A stretch of DNA of 5,478 bases from Acidobacteriota bacterium (GCA_022574065.1 JACZST010000143.1:1-5478); one strand, 5' to 3'. Shown: positions 1-5,435, counted from the stretch's first letter. The notes: generated by a model not told the origin, from the sequence alone. A program made the numbers and translations.

Positions 1-548
1 TCGATGTCGGTCCCGAGGTCGTCCACATCGTCGATCAGGATGGTCGCAGTGATACCGGCCATTTCTCGCCGGATCTGCGGTGGTGGCGGGACGTAGGCGG
101 TGGGCAGCAGCGAGTCGTGGAAGGCATAGAAGAGCCGGAAGCTCAGATCGTAGAGAGGCTGTCCCCTGGCTCTGAGGTGGACGACTCCGTCTTCGAGCGT
201 GACCGGCATCTCGCCGTAGGCGAGGTGGGTGAGGAAGAGCGACTTGCCCGAACCGGGCCCGCCGGTGACCTGGATCGTGCCACCAGGGCGGACGGCACCG
301 AGGGCCTCCGCCGTCTCATCCTCGCGGTCGAGGAGCGGAGGGTCGGCCCGAGACAGGAGCCGTATCGGACGCTTGGCCTTTCTGAAGGGGACCACCCCCT
401 CCTCGAGGACGTAAGCAAGCCCACCGTCGGAAACGTTGGTCTGGTGCTGGTAGATGTTCTCCCCGGCGGCGACCATCCCGGAGACGTCGCCGCGAATGTC
501 GATGACGATGTCGGGTTCGGTCGTCGTCTTGGACACGGCGTCGCTCAT
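1..548 (-). CDS. STAND/NB-ARC-like P-loop NTPase, 3' end cut by window edge
   Basis: My translation from ATG 548-546 stays open for 182 codons to the left edge, so the C-terminus is missing. Residues 14-34 carry a short module (DIRGDVSGMVAAGENI) that is also present at the start of the CHAT protein encoded just upstream. Residues 72-78 (LLDREDE) match the lead-in of actinobacterial STAND-type ATPases. A Walker A motif GGPGSGKS lies at 96-103 (K102, S103), a segment EDGVVHLRARGQPLYDL at 119-135, and a Walker B-like strand TILIDDVDDL at 169-178. This order is typical of NB-ARC/STAND switch ATPases, which hydrolyse ATP to move between an inactive and an oligomeric signalling state; the sensor repeats would be in the missing part. 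The start codon overlaps the CHAT stop by 4 bases (ATGA) and has no strong Shine-Dalgarno, so translational coupling is likely. The NTPase assignment is firm; STAND subclass and function are inferred. Confidence 0.85.
   Translation of the reverse strand, partial: MSDAVSKTTTEPDIVIDIRGDVSGMVAAGENIYQHQTNVSDGGLAYVLEEGVVPFRKAKRPIRLLSRADPPLLDREDETAEALGAVRPGGTIQVTGGPGSGKSLFLTHLAYGEMPVTLEDGVVHLRARGQPLYDLSFRLFYAFHDSLLPTAYVPPPPQIRREMAGITATILIDDVDDLGTDI
455..503 (-). repeat. Module-encoding repeat, copy in the NTPase gene
   Basis: This stretch encodes the GDVSG-x-VA-x-G-x-NI module of the NTPase. It aligns without gaps to 1198-1246 in the CHAT gene with 39 of 49 bases identical by my count, including an exact 14-base block (ccggagacgtcgcc, 478-491 and 1221-1234). 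The rest of the two genes is unrelated, so the similarity is confined to the module. Confidence 0.75.
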
Positions 549-1267
549 GGGCCGATCCCGTCGGCATCGACGAGGAGGATCGAAGAGGCATCGACTCCCT
601 CCCGGGTGACCAGCTTCGGCGTATCGGCCTCACCAAGGGCGGCGAGGTCGATCTCGTTCTGGCCCAAGGCAAACGCGGTAGCGATGCTCTTGCCGTAACC
701 GAGGCCGGTGTAGAAGCCGCCGGCGAAGCGGATCGCAGCGGGGTCGCTGATCCTCCTCGTGGTCCCGATGACGCAGTCGATGCCGTCGGTCACTTCCTTG
801 GCCTGGGTGGCGCTGTAACAGGCGTTCAGCACGACACAGCGCAGGTTGTCCCGGAGGATTCCGAAGAGGTCGCCAAGCGCCTCGGGCGAAACCTCGCTGG
901 ATCGCCCGGAGGCATCTTCGAGGATGATGGCACCCGATGGGCTGCCGTGGCCGGAGAAGTGCACCAGGTGGGGTTTGTAGCGCAGCAGCGATTTGGACAG
1001 GTCCTCCAGGCGAACCGCAAAGTGCGGAACAAGATCGAGTTGATCCCGGTAGTCCGCCTCACGCAATCGCTCGTCGATGGTGCGGACCTCCTCGCCGAGG
1101 CGAAGCGGGTCGGTGTCGGTTGGGTTGGCGGCGAGGAACAGGATACGGACCGGGGGTTCGACCTCCTCCGCCGGGCGCAACACCTGGACCTGGTCGATGT
1201 TCTTCCCGACGGCTACCTGGCCGGAGACGTCGCCCCCGATGTTGATCGAGTATTTGCCGTCGCCCAT
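545..1267 (-). CDS. Stand-alone CHAT-domain cysteine protease
   Basis: A 240-residue protein from ATG 1267. Residues 8-24 hold the IN-I-GGDVSG-Q-VAVG-K-NI module. The CHAT (caspase HetF Associated with TPRs) domain covers roughly 40-210: a first strand RILFLAANPTDTDPLRL (41-57), a helix with EEVRTIDERLREADYRD (59-75), the catalytic-His strand HFSGHG (His107) and the catalytic-Cys strand VVLNACYS (Cys150), then a typical tail with AAIRFAGGFYTGLGYGKS. Both predicted catalytic residues are present. CHAT proteins are caspase/separase-clan proteases used in bacterial immunity and cell-death circuits, for example with gasdermins or type III-E CRISPR. This one is short and has no TPR repeats; partner control probably comes from the overlapping NTPase gene. 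The frame is open upstream to an ATG at 1405, but that start would overlap the divergent gene and adds low-complexity sequence. ATG 1267 has GGGTGG six bases before it and puts the module at the N-terminus. Substrate unknown. Confidence 0.9.
   Translation of the reverse strand: MGDGKYSINIGGDVSGQVAVGKNIDQVQVLRPAEEVEPPVRILFLAANPTDTDPLRLGEEVRTIDERLREADYRDQLDLVPHFAVRLEDLSKSLLRYKPHLVHFSGHGSPSGAIILEDASGRSSEVSPEALGDLFGILRDNLRCVVLNACYSATQAKEVTDGIDCVIGTTRRISDPAAIRFAGGFYTGLGYGKSIATAFALGQNEIDLAALGEADTPKLVTREGVDASSILLVDADGIGP
1198..1246 (-). repeat. Module-encoding repeat, copy in the CHAT gene
   Basis: Second copy of the repeat at 455-503. Several of the 10 differences are silent or conservative (Val/Ala, Lys/Glu, Ile/Ile), as expected for a small domain kept similar by selection or by recent duplication between the two genes. 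Confidence 0.75.
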
Positions 1268-1372
1268 CGTGCGCCACCCAATCCCCTTACCGAAAAGGTT
1301 AGCGATTCGTGGCCGAGCTTGCGGGGGCGGCCTGGAGGCCCAGCCCGCTGTCCACCCGAGTAGGTTCATTCC
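1268..1372. promoter_or_regulatory. Divergent promoter region of CHAT operon and phosphoesterase stub
   Basis: A 105-base gap between two genes pointing away from each other, so it should hold both promoters. On the minus strand TAACCT (1301-1296) is a possible -10 box, giving a leader of about 22 bases for the CHAT gene. On the plus strand TAGGTT (1361-1366) ends six bases before GTG 1373, which would give a leaderless transcript. Neither has a convincing -35 hexamer, so both calls are weak; the region as a whole is supported by gene layout. Confidence 0.4.
1321..1348. promoter_or_regulatory. Imperfect palindrome, candidate operator
   Basis: Two 13-base arms around a 2-base centre (1334-1335). 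Ten of 13 positions pair: aggcc/ggcct next to the centre and cccgc/gcggg at the outer ends, with three mismatches between. It sits between the divergent CHAT and phosphoesterase genes, about 20 bases upstream of the candidate minus-strand -10 box. That is where a dimeric regulator could act. GC-rich DNA yields such dyads by chance, so confidence is low. Confidence 0.3.
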
Positions 1373-1588
1373 GTGACCGACTGGCCCCGCGATCGCATCG
1401 AGCACGTCGTCGTACTGATGCTCGAGAACCGGTCATTCGACCACCTGTTCGGATTCATGGAGTTCGGCCCAGATTCGCCCCCGCTCGTTCCCGACGACCA
1501 TCGGAAGCAGAATCCGATCGGTGATCCGGTAACACCTTCGCCGCTCCTGGTTCATACCGACCCGCCGCACCGCACCGAGGGCAGCTGA
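1373..1588 (+). pseudogene. N-terminal remnant of a phosphoesterase (phospholipase C/acid phosphatase) family protein
   Basis: The 71-residue product begins with IEHVVVLMLENRSFDHLFGF (residues 9-28), the hallmark N-terminus of the phosphoesterase family that includes bacterial non-haemolytic phospholipases C and AcpA-type acid phosphatases; the Glu-Asn pair in ENRSFDH is part of the metal-binding active site. It continues through NPIGDPV and a DPPH segment resembling the family's DPxH region, then stops. Full-length members have several hundred residues with further metal ligands towards the C-terminus, all absent here. Only 83 bases separate the stop from the next gene, and they hold a terminator, so this is a deletion remnant rather than a simple frameshift. 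The GTG start follows a possible -10 box by six bases, with no clear ribosome binding site. An active enzyme is very unlikely. Confidence 0.75.
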
Positions 1589-1609
1589 GCGACACCTCCC
1601 GCTTACGAT

Positions 1610-1640
1610 GGCCCAGCCCTGGCGGCGCTGGGCCCGTTTT
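1610..1640 (+). terminator. Intrinsic terminator after the phosphoesterase stub
   Basis: A perfect 8-bp stem, ggcccagc (1610-1617) with gctgggcc (1627-1634), around a 9-base loop, followed by cg and TTTT (1637-1640). It lies 21 bases after the stub's stop codon and 31 bases before the methyltransferase start, so it should separate the two transcripts. The T-run is short but the stem is strong. Confidence 0.6.
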
Positions 1641-1671
1641 CCCGACGATAGGCCGGAGTAACCTCGCGGCG

Positions 1672-2352
1672 GTGACCTCGCAACGGACCCGGGCTCGCCG
1701 GCTGTTCGCCCCACTGCCCGACGACTACGAACGCTGGGCAGCCGTGCTCTCCATGGGACAAGACCGCCGGTGGAGAGACCGGATGGTTGGCGACATCTCG
1801 GTCGAGACCGGTGATCGGGTGCTCGACGTGGCCGCGGGCACCGGGTCGATCACGAGACGGCTCGCCGCGGCGGGTGCAGAGGTAGTCTCGCTCGATCAGA
1901 GCTACGAGATGCTGGCTCGGGCGGTGGAACGGGGCGCAGCGGGCATCGTCGCCACTGCCGAGCAGCTCCCGTTCGCCGACGGCGAGTTCGATGCGGTCAC
2001 CTTCGGGTACCTGTTGCGGTACGTCGACAGCGTGCCGGGCGCGATGACCGAGATCACGCGGGTCGTCCGGCCTGGAGGCAGAGTCGGCATGGTCGAGTTC
2101 GGACGCCCGAGCGGAATATGGCGCCCGTTGTGGTGGGGCTTCACCAGAATCATCCTCCCCGTCGCAGGCTGGATGATCTCCCGACCCTGGCGTGACGTCG
2201 GATCCTTCCTAGGGCCGAGCATCGATGCCTTCGCCGACCGTTGGCCGCCACCGCGCCTTGCCGCAGCTTGGGAAGAGGCGGGCCTCATCGACATCACCGT
2301 CGTCCGCATGTCGCTCGGCGGCGGGTTGGTGGTCACGGCGACCAAACCATGA
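1672..2352 (+). CDS. Class I SAM-dependent methyltransferase, UbiE/MenG-like
   Basis: 226 residues, close to the 220-250 usual for UbiE/MenG (C-methylation of demethylmenaquinone or a ubiquinone precursor). The N-terminus RLFAPLPDDYERWAAVLSMG (10-29), followed by QDRRWRD, mirrors the family's F-x-x-x-A-x-x-YD-x-x-N-x-x-x-S-x-G-x-d-x-x-WR opening, supporting the GTG 1672 start. SAM motif I is VLDVAAGTG (50-58). D75 would bind the SAM ribose. AEQLPF (96-101) followed by FDAVT (106-110) is the family's motif II region, and RVVRPGGRVGMVEF (130-143) is motif III. The segment after 146 (IWRPLWWGFTRIILPVAGWMI) is unusually hydrophobic and may sit on the membrane. GGAG at 1654-1657 is 14 bases upstream, a long spacing. 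The stop overlaps the next start (ATGA), so the two are co-translated. Membership of the superfamily is firm; the exact substrate is open, because quinone methyltransferases and lipid methyltransferases look alike here. Confidence 0.85.
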   Translation: MTSQRTRARRLFAPLPDDYERWAAVLSMGQDRRWRDRMVGDISVETGDRVLDVAAGTGSITRRLAAAGAEVVSLDQSYEMLARAVERGAAGIVATAEQLPFADGEFDAVTFGYLLRYVDSVPGAMTEITRVVRPGGRVGMVEFGRPSGIWRPLWWGFTRIILPVAGWMISRPWRDVGSFLGPSIDAFADRWPPPRLAAAWEEAGLIDITVVRMSLGGGLVVTATKP

Positions 2353-3053
2353 GTGAAGGGCCGGCATTCTATGCGAGAGCGGGGTCTGGCCGGGCCGATC
2401 TCGTCGGGCTCCTCCACCCCCCGTACACCGCGTTGCATCTGTCGTATGTCGTGATCGGCGCATCCCTCGCCGCCACCGTCTCTCTCTCCCGTCTGGCCTG
2501 GACCCTGCTGGTGTTCTTCCTGGCGGTCGGGATCGCCGCCCACGCCCTCGACGAAGTCAACGGCCGCCCGCTGGGAACCCGCCTCAGCGACGCCACGCTG
2601 TGGGCCATGGCAATCGTCGCCCTGGGAGCGGCCGCCGTCATCGTCGCTGTGGGGTCGGCGTCGCTCTCTCCATGGATCTGGGCGTGGGCGCTCCTCGGGC
2701 TGTTCTTCGCCGTGGGCTACCCGCTCGAATGGCCCGGCATCCTGCACACCGACATCGGCTTCGCCGTCGCCTGGGGCGCCTACCCCGTTCTCGCCGCCTA
2801 TTGGGTCCAGGCGGAAGGTGTCTCGCTCGGCGCGGTGATCGTCGCCGGCTTCGCCGCCGCGCTGTCGCTTGCCCAGCGCTCCCTGTCGACTCCGGCCCGG
2901 TTCGTTCGGCGGGAGACAACGACCGCAACCGCTCAGTTCGACGTCGCCGCCTGGAATCGGGCCCAGCTGCTCGCCACTTGGGAGCGGCCGCTGCGCTGGC
3001 TGGTCTGGGCCTCGGTTGCCCTCGCCGCCGGGCTTCTCGTGGCACGGATCTGA
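2349..3053 (+). CDS. Polytopic membrane protein, possibly distant UbiA-type prenyltransferase
   Basis: 234 residues with about seven hydrophobic segments (approximately 27-45, 49-67, 83-102, 107-125, 134-152, 157-175, 215-232). The loop after the second segment reads HALDEVNGRPLGTRLSD (65-81). Its placement, acidic residues (D68, E69, D81) and RPLGT resemble the first Asp-rich, Mg-diphosphate-binding loop of UbiA prenyltransferases, but the canonical N-D-x-x-D-x-x-x-D is not there and I see no clear second Asp-rich motif. A polar stretch with R184, R187 and R188 lies before the last helix. ATG 2349 overlaps the methyltransferase stop by 4 bases; an upstream in-frame start at 2241 would lie wholly inside the methyltransferase gene and is rejected. 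Pairing with a UbiE-like enzyme suggests work on a polyprenyl or quinone lipid. The membrane-protein call is solid; the UbiA link is a guess from topology and one loop. Confidence 0.7.
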   Translation: MSEGPAFYARAGSGRADLVGLLHPPYTALHLSYVVIGASLAATVSLSRLAWTLLVFFLAVGIAAHALDEVNGRPLGTRLSDATLWAMAIVALGAAAVIVAVGSASLSPWIWAWALLGLFFAVGYPLEWPGILHTDIGFAVAWGAYPVLAAYWVQAEGVSLGAVIVAGFAAALSLAQRSLSTPARFVRRETTTATAQFDVAAWNRAQLLATWERPLRWLVWASVALAAGLLVARI

Positions 3054-3088
3054 ACAGGAGTGGCACAACATCTGGGTGCGTCACCGGC

Positions 3089-3126
3089 CGGGAGGAGAAC
3101 CCGGCGGCGTCTAGGTCGGGAGGAGA
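3089..3126 (+). repeat. Short direct repeat in the leader of the DM13 gene
   Basis: The 10-mer cgggaggaga occurs at 3089-3098 and again at 3117-3126, 28 bases apart. The first copy lies in the loop side of a 6-bp hairpin (gccggg 3087-3092 with cccggc 3100-3105) that has no T-run after it. Both copies lie in the 145-base gap (3054-3198) between the membrane protein and the DM13 gene. They could be regulator half-sites or chance purine-rich sequence. Confidence 0.25.
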
Positions 3127-3185
3127 GACTCGGGTGTAGGGTCGCCAGCGGCAGAATGGTCGAGCCGTCGCAACCTGCGCATGAT

Positions 3186-3191
3186 GGGTGA
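3186..3191 (+). promoter_or_regulatory. Ribosome binding site that decides the DM13 start
   Basis: GGGTGA ends seven bases before ATG 3199. The upstream in-frame ATGs at 3181 and 3184 have no such sequence before them, so initiation at 3199 is favoured. Confidence 0.5.
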
Positions 3192-3198
3192 CACGCCA

Positions 3199-3804
3199 AT
3201 GAACAGGGTTAAGGAATTCGTCAAGAGACGGCCGTTGGTTTCGGCCATCGCGGCCGCGATTGTGCTTGGTGTCGGCGCATGGCTGGTCTTTGGGTTCTTT
3301 GGGTTCCAGACGCTGTTCATCGACGAGGAGGTTGCCGAGGCGAATCCCTTCGTCGCCGGGCCAGGGGCCTCAGGTCTCGCCGCCGACGAAACCACCGAGG
3401 AGATGGCCGACGCCATGAACGAAGCGATGGATGATGCCGGCAAATCCGGAGATGATCCCGTCGACGAGCCGATGGCGGAGGGTGTGACGACGCTTGCGGA
3501 GGGGTCGTTCATCGGCCGAGGCCACCCCACTACCGGTCTCGCCAAGGTCATCACCGACGGCAATCAGCGGTTTTTGAGGTTCGAGGGCTTCGAAACGGAC
3601 AACGGACCCGACCTCAACGTGTACCTGGCGACCGGGCCCCCGGACGGGTCGCCCGAGGATTTCATCGACCTCGGCGATCTCAAGGGCAACATCGGCGACC
3701 AGAATTACGAGCTGCCAGACGATGTCGATCTCGACCGTTACACCACGGTTTTCATCTGGTGCGTTCGATTCAGCGTGGCTTTCGGGGCAGCACCACTGGC
3801 ATAG
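3199..3804 (+). CDS. Membrane-anchored DM13-domain protein
   Basis: 201 residues from ATG 3199 (a start at 3181 would add six). A basic N-terminus (MNRVKEFVKRRP) and a hydrophobic helix at about 13-38 form a signal anchor with the rest outside the cytoplasm. Residues 42-96 are acidic and low in complexity, probably a flexible linker. The DM13 domain fills 98-201: EGSFIGRGHPTTGLAKVI, then FEGFETDNGPDLNVYL (128-143), IDLGDLKGNIGDQNYELPDDVDL (156-178) and the closing VFIWCVRFSVAFGAAPL with the single conserved cysteine C188. All core blocks are present, so the domain is complete. DM13 has been proposed to act in extracellular redox or electron transfer through this cysteine, without firm biochemical proof in bacteria. 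It stands alone on its strand and converges on the GMC oxidoreductase gene, 48 bases away. Confidence 0.85.
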   Translation: MNRVKEFVKRRPLVSAIAAAIVLGVGAWLVFGFFGFQTLFIDEEVAEANPFVAGPGASGLAADETTEEMADAMNEAMDDAGKSGDDPVDEPMAEGVTTLAEGSFIGRGHPTTGLAKVITDGNQRFLRFEGFETDNGPDLNVYLATGPPDGSPEDFIDLGDLKGNIGDQNYELPDDVDLDRYTTVFIWCVRFSVAFGAAPLA

Positions 3805-3811
3805 TTTCGTC

Positions 3812-3850
3812 GGGTCGCCGACAGTGCTCGACAGGAGTGTCCGACCCTTT
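3812..3850. terminator. Hairpin between convergent DM13 and GMC genes
   Basis: Outer stem gggtcg (3812-3817) with cgaccc (3842-3847), inner stem gaca (3820-3823) with tgtc (3838-3841), a CC bulge on the left side and a 14-base loop, then TTT (3848-3850) on the plus strand. It starts 7 bases after the DM13 stop and ends just beyond the GMC stop, so it can serve both genes. No T-run on the minus strand, so termination is better supported for DM13. Confidence 0.4.
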
Positions 3851-3852
3851 GG

Positions 3853-5277
3853 CTACGCCATCCGCTCGGCCAGCCGCATCGCCCCGCGATGGGCGATGGC
3901 GGTGATCGACAGCATCGGGTTCACCCCCGAGGCGGTGGGGAAGCATGACCCGTCCATGACGAAAAGGCGCCCGGTGTCGTGGGCCTCGTTGTCCGGCCCC
4001 ACCACCGAGGTGGCCGGATCGGCGCCCATGCGGGCGGTACCCATCTGGTGGAAGGTGAAGTAGTTGGTCTGGTTGGACGCATACCCGATGGCGTCGACGC
4101 CGGTCATGAACTCCTCGATGGGCCGTCCACTGCTCGGCCGCCACCGGACGGGGCGGATCGTCGACGACACGATCTCCTCGGCGCCGGCGGCGGCGTACAG
4201 CTCGGCAGCCCGCTTTACGCCCTCGCGGATGTGGGCCTGATCGTATTTGGAGATAGCGTATTTCCAAACCGGGGTCCCATCCTTGCGCAGCTCTACTCTT
4301 CCGTGGTCGCGATCGCGTAGCAGGATGCCGCCAACGTCGAGGTGTCCGAGCCCGAGCACGTCGCGTTTGAACGAGGCACCGTCCTCCCAGCCGAGAAAAG
4401 CTGCGGGAAACAGCGGATGGACGGGCGCGGTCTCCAACTTGAAGCCGTAGCCGCGGCCATCGAGGTTGGCGAACTCGTCGCTGTAGCGCGCCTGGAGGAT
4501 GCCGGACCAAGGGTCGACCCGCTCGGCGAAGCGGGCCCACACCGCGGTCACCGGATGCAGATGGAGATAGTCACCTGCCGCTCGCCCGCCGAGCCCGCTG
4601 CGCATCAATATCGCTGGGGTGTGCAGCGAACCGGCGGCGAGCACGACCGCTTTGGCCTGGACGGTCAGCGTGGCCTCACCCACCCGGGCCACCACACCGG
4701 TGGCGGTACCGTTGTCGGCGATGACCCGCTCGACGTGGGCCGCGGTGACAATGCGGGCCCCGTGGTCGGCGGCGTCTTGGAGGTAGGTGATGAGCGTCGA
4801 CTGCTTGGCGCCGATACGGCACCCCATCGTGCAATACCCGCAGGCCACCTCGGTGCATCCCACGACGTTGCGCGGCGTCTCGTCGACATGCCATCCCAAC
4901 TCTCGCAATCCCTTCTCGAGCAACTGTGCCCGCGGTGACGGAAAGCAGAAGTCCTTGTTTACGTTGAGGCGGGTCTGCACGGCCACGGTGCTCGCCTCAT
5001 AGTCGGCCCCGGTAAAGACGTCGGAGAACCCGGAGACGGTATCCCATTCCTGACGAATCTCGGGCGGGGTGGCGAACGAGGTGGTGTAGTTGATCACGGT
5101 CCCGCCGCCGAGGGTGGCTCCGGCCAGCACGACCATGCCTCCGTCTGCCGTCGTGTTGAGCCCCCCGTCGAGGTACATGTCGCGGTAGGCGTCGGCTTCC
5201 AGGTGGGTGAAGTCCGATTCGTTGCGGTACGCACCGGCTTCGAGGATGGTCACGTCGAGCCCGGCACCGGCGAGCAC
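3853..5277 (-). CDS. GMC-family FAD-dependent oxidoreductase with disrupted N-terminus
   Basis: 474 residues from the only usable in-frame start (GTG 5277); the frame is open to 5319. GMC enzymes oxidise alcohols, sugars or sterols with FAD. Visible features: VTILEAG (9-15), the end of the second strand of the FAD fold; ATLGGGTVINYTTSF (54-68), the GMC signature near the flavin; a cysteine cluster C141, C146, C149, C153 followed by GAKQSTLITYL (156-166); VVLAAGSLHTPAILMRSG (211-228), the second GMC signature; and HQMGTARMG with catalytic His410 and GVNPMLSITA with Asn453. Only the 5' end is wrong: the glycine-rich dinucleotide motif (GGAGGGTAAG) is coded at 5307-5278, upstream of GTG 5277, and TGATGA at 5325-5320 closes the frame just before it. 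A protein begun at 5277 would lack the FAD-binding glycines. Either a 1-base loss near 5316 split a longer gene, or the read is wrong. Cys pattern and C-terminus suggest the actinobacterial long-chain alcohol or sterol oxidase-like branch; substrate unknown. Confidence 0.85.
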   Translation of the reverse strand: MLAGAGLDVTILEAGAYRNESDFTHLEADAYRDMYLDGGLNTTADGGMVVLAGATLGGGTVINYTTSFATPPEIRQEWDTVSGFSDVFTGADYEASTVAVQTRLNVNKDFCFPSPRAQLLEKGLRELGWHVDETPRNVVGCTEVACGYCTMGCRIGAKQSTLITYLQDAADHGARIVTAAHVERVIADNGTATGVVARVGEATLTVQAKAVVLAAGSLHTPAILMRSGLGGRAAGDYLHLHPVTAVWARFAERVDPWSGILQARYSDEFANLDGRGYGFKLETAPVHPLFPAAFLGWEDGASFKRDVLGLGHLDVGGILLRDRDHGRVELRKDGTPVWKYAISKYDQAHIREGVKRAAELYAAAGAEEIVSSTIRPVRWRPSSGRPIEEFMTGVDAIGYASNQTNYFTFHQMGTARMGADPATSVVGPDNEAHDTGRLFVMDGSCFPTASGVNPMLSITAIAHRGAMRLAERMA

Positions 5278-5435
5278 TCCGGCTGCGGTGCCGCCGCCTG
5301 CACCGCCGGTGGCGGCAAGTCATCATACAGGTTCCGGGCGTAGCGGTCGGCGCTGCGCCACAGGGCGCCGCCGCCGTTGGACCCACTCACCGCCCACAGA
5401 ACGCCGGCGCCGGCCGCGAGGTAGACAACCCTCAT
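5250..5435 (-). CDS. Short ORF, possibly the displaced N-terminus of the GMC gene
   Basis: 61 residues from ATG 5435: a hydrophobic start (MRVVYLAAGAGVLWAV), a Gly-rich patch, GALWRSADRYARNLYDDL (24-41), then a Pro/Ala-rich tail that is the GMC coding sequence read one frame off. The tail from residue 41 on is therefore not real protein-coding sequence of its own. If one base were restored near 5316, the frame would pass from YDDL into the GMC FAD motif and give one protein of roughly 525 residues. I do not recognise the first 38 residues; GALWRSAD vaguely recalls a BNR-repeat phrase but that is too little to use. An in-frame ATG at 5474 is also possible, but the promoter-like spacing favours 5435. 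Confidence 0.35.
   Translation of the reverse strand: MRVVYLAAGAGVLWAVSGSNGGGALWRSADRYARNLYDDLPPPAVQAAAPQPECSPVPGST
5290..5316. repeat. Self-complementary GC-rich stretch at the GMC frame break
   Basis: gccgcc (5290-5295) pairs with ggcggc (5311-5316), and caccg/cggtg (5301-5311) forms a further dyad inside. It coincides with the position where the GMC reading frame changes, so polymerase slippage in vivo or a sequencing/assembly error are both plausible here. Confidence 0.45.

Noticed and set aside
117..698. 193-codon plus-strand open frame opposite the NTPase and CHAT genes
   Set aside because: It is antisense to two genes with clear domain motifs, spans their junction, and has no recognisable motif; its repeated LVDVLP-like phrases are just the antisense reading of the shared module.
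947..1363. 138-codon plus-strand open frame
   Set aside because: Antisense to the CHAT domain, no motif; open only because of high GC.
1268..1405. N-terminal extension of the CHAT protein to ATG 1405
   Set aside because: It would overlap the divergent phosphoesterase start and leave no room for promoters; the added 46 residues show no conserved feature.
1902..3071. 389-codon minus-strand open frame, the second longest in the window
   Set aside because: Antisense across the methyltransferase and the membrane protein; its product is low in complexity, rich in Gly/Arg/Asp/Pro and has no domain, while the plus-strand genes show clear motifs and a coupled stop/start.
3087..3105. Hairpin after the membrane protein gene as a terminator
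   Set aside because: Six-bp stem without a following T-run; noted only within the direct-repeat entry.
3770..4540. 256-codon minus-strand open frame
   Set aside because: Same strand as the GMC gene but in another frame, Arg/Gly/Pro-rich, no motif; a shadow of the GMC C-terminal half.
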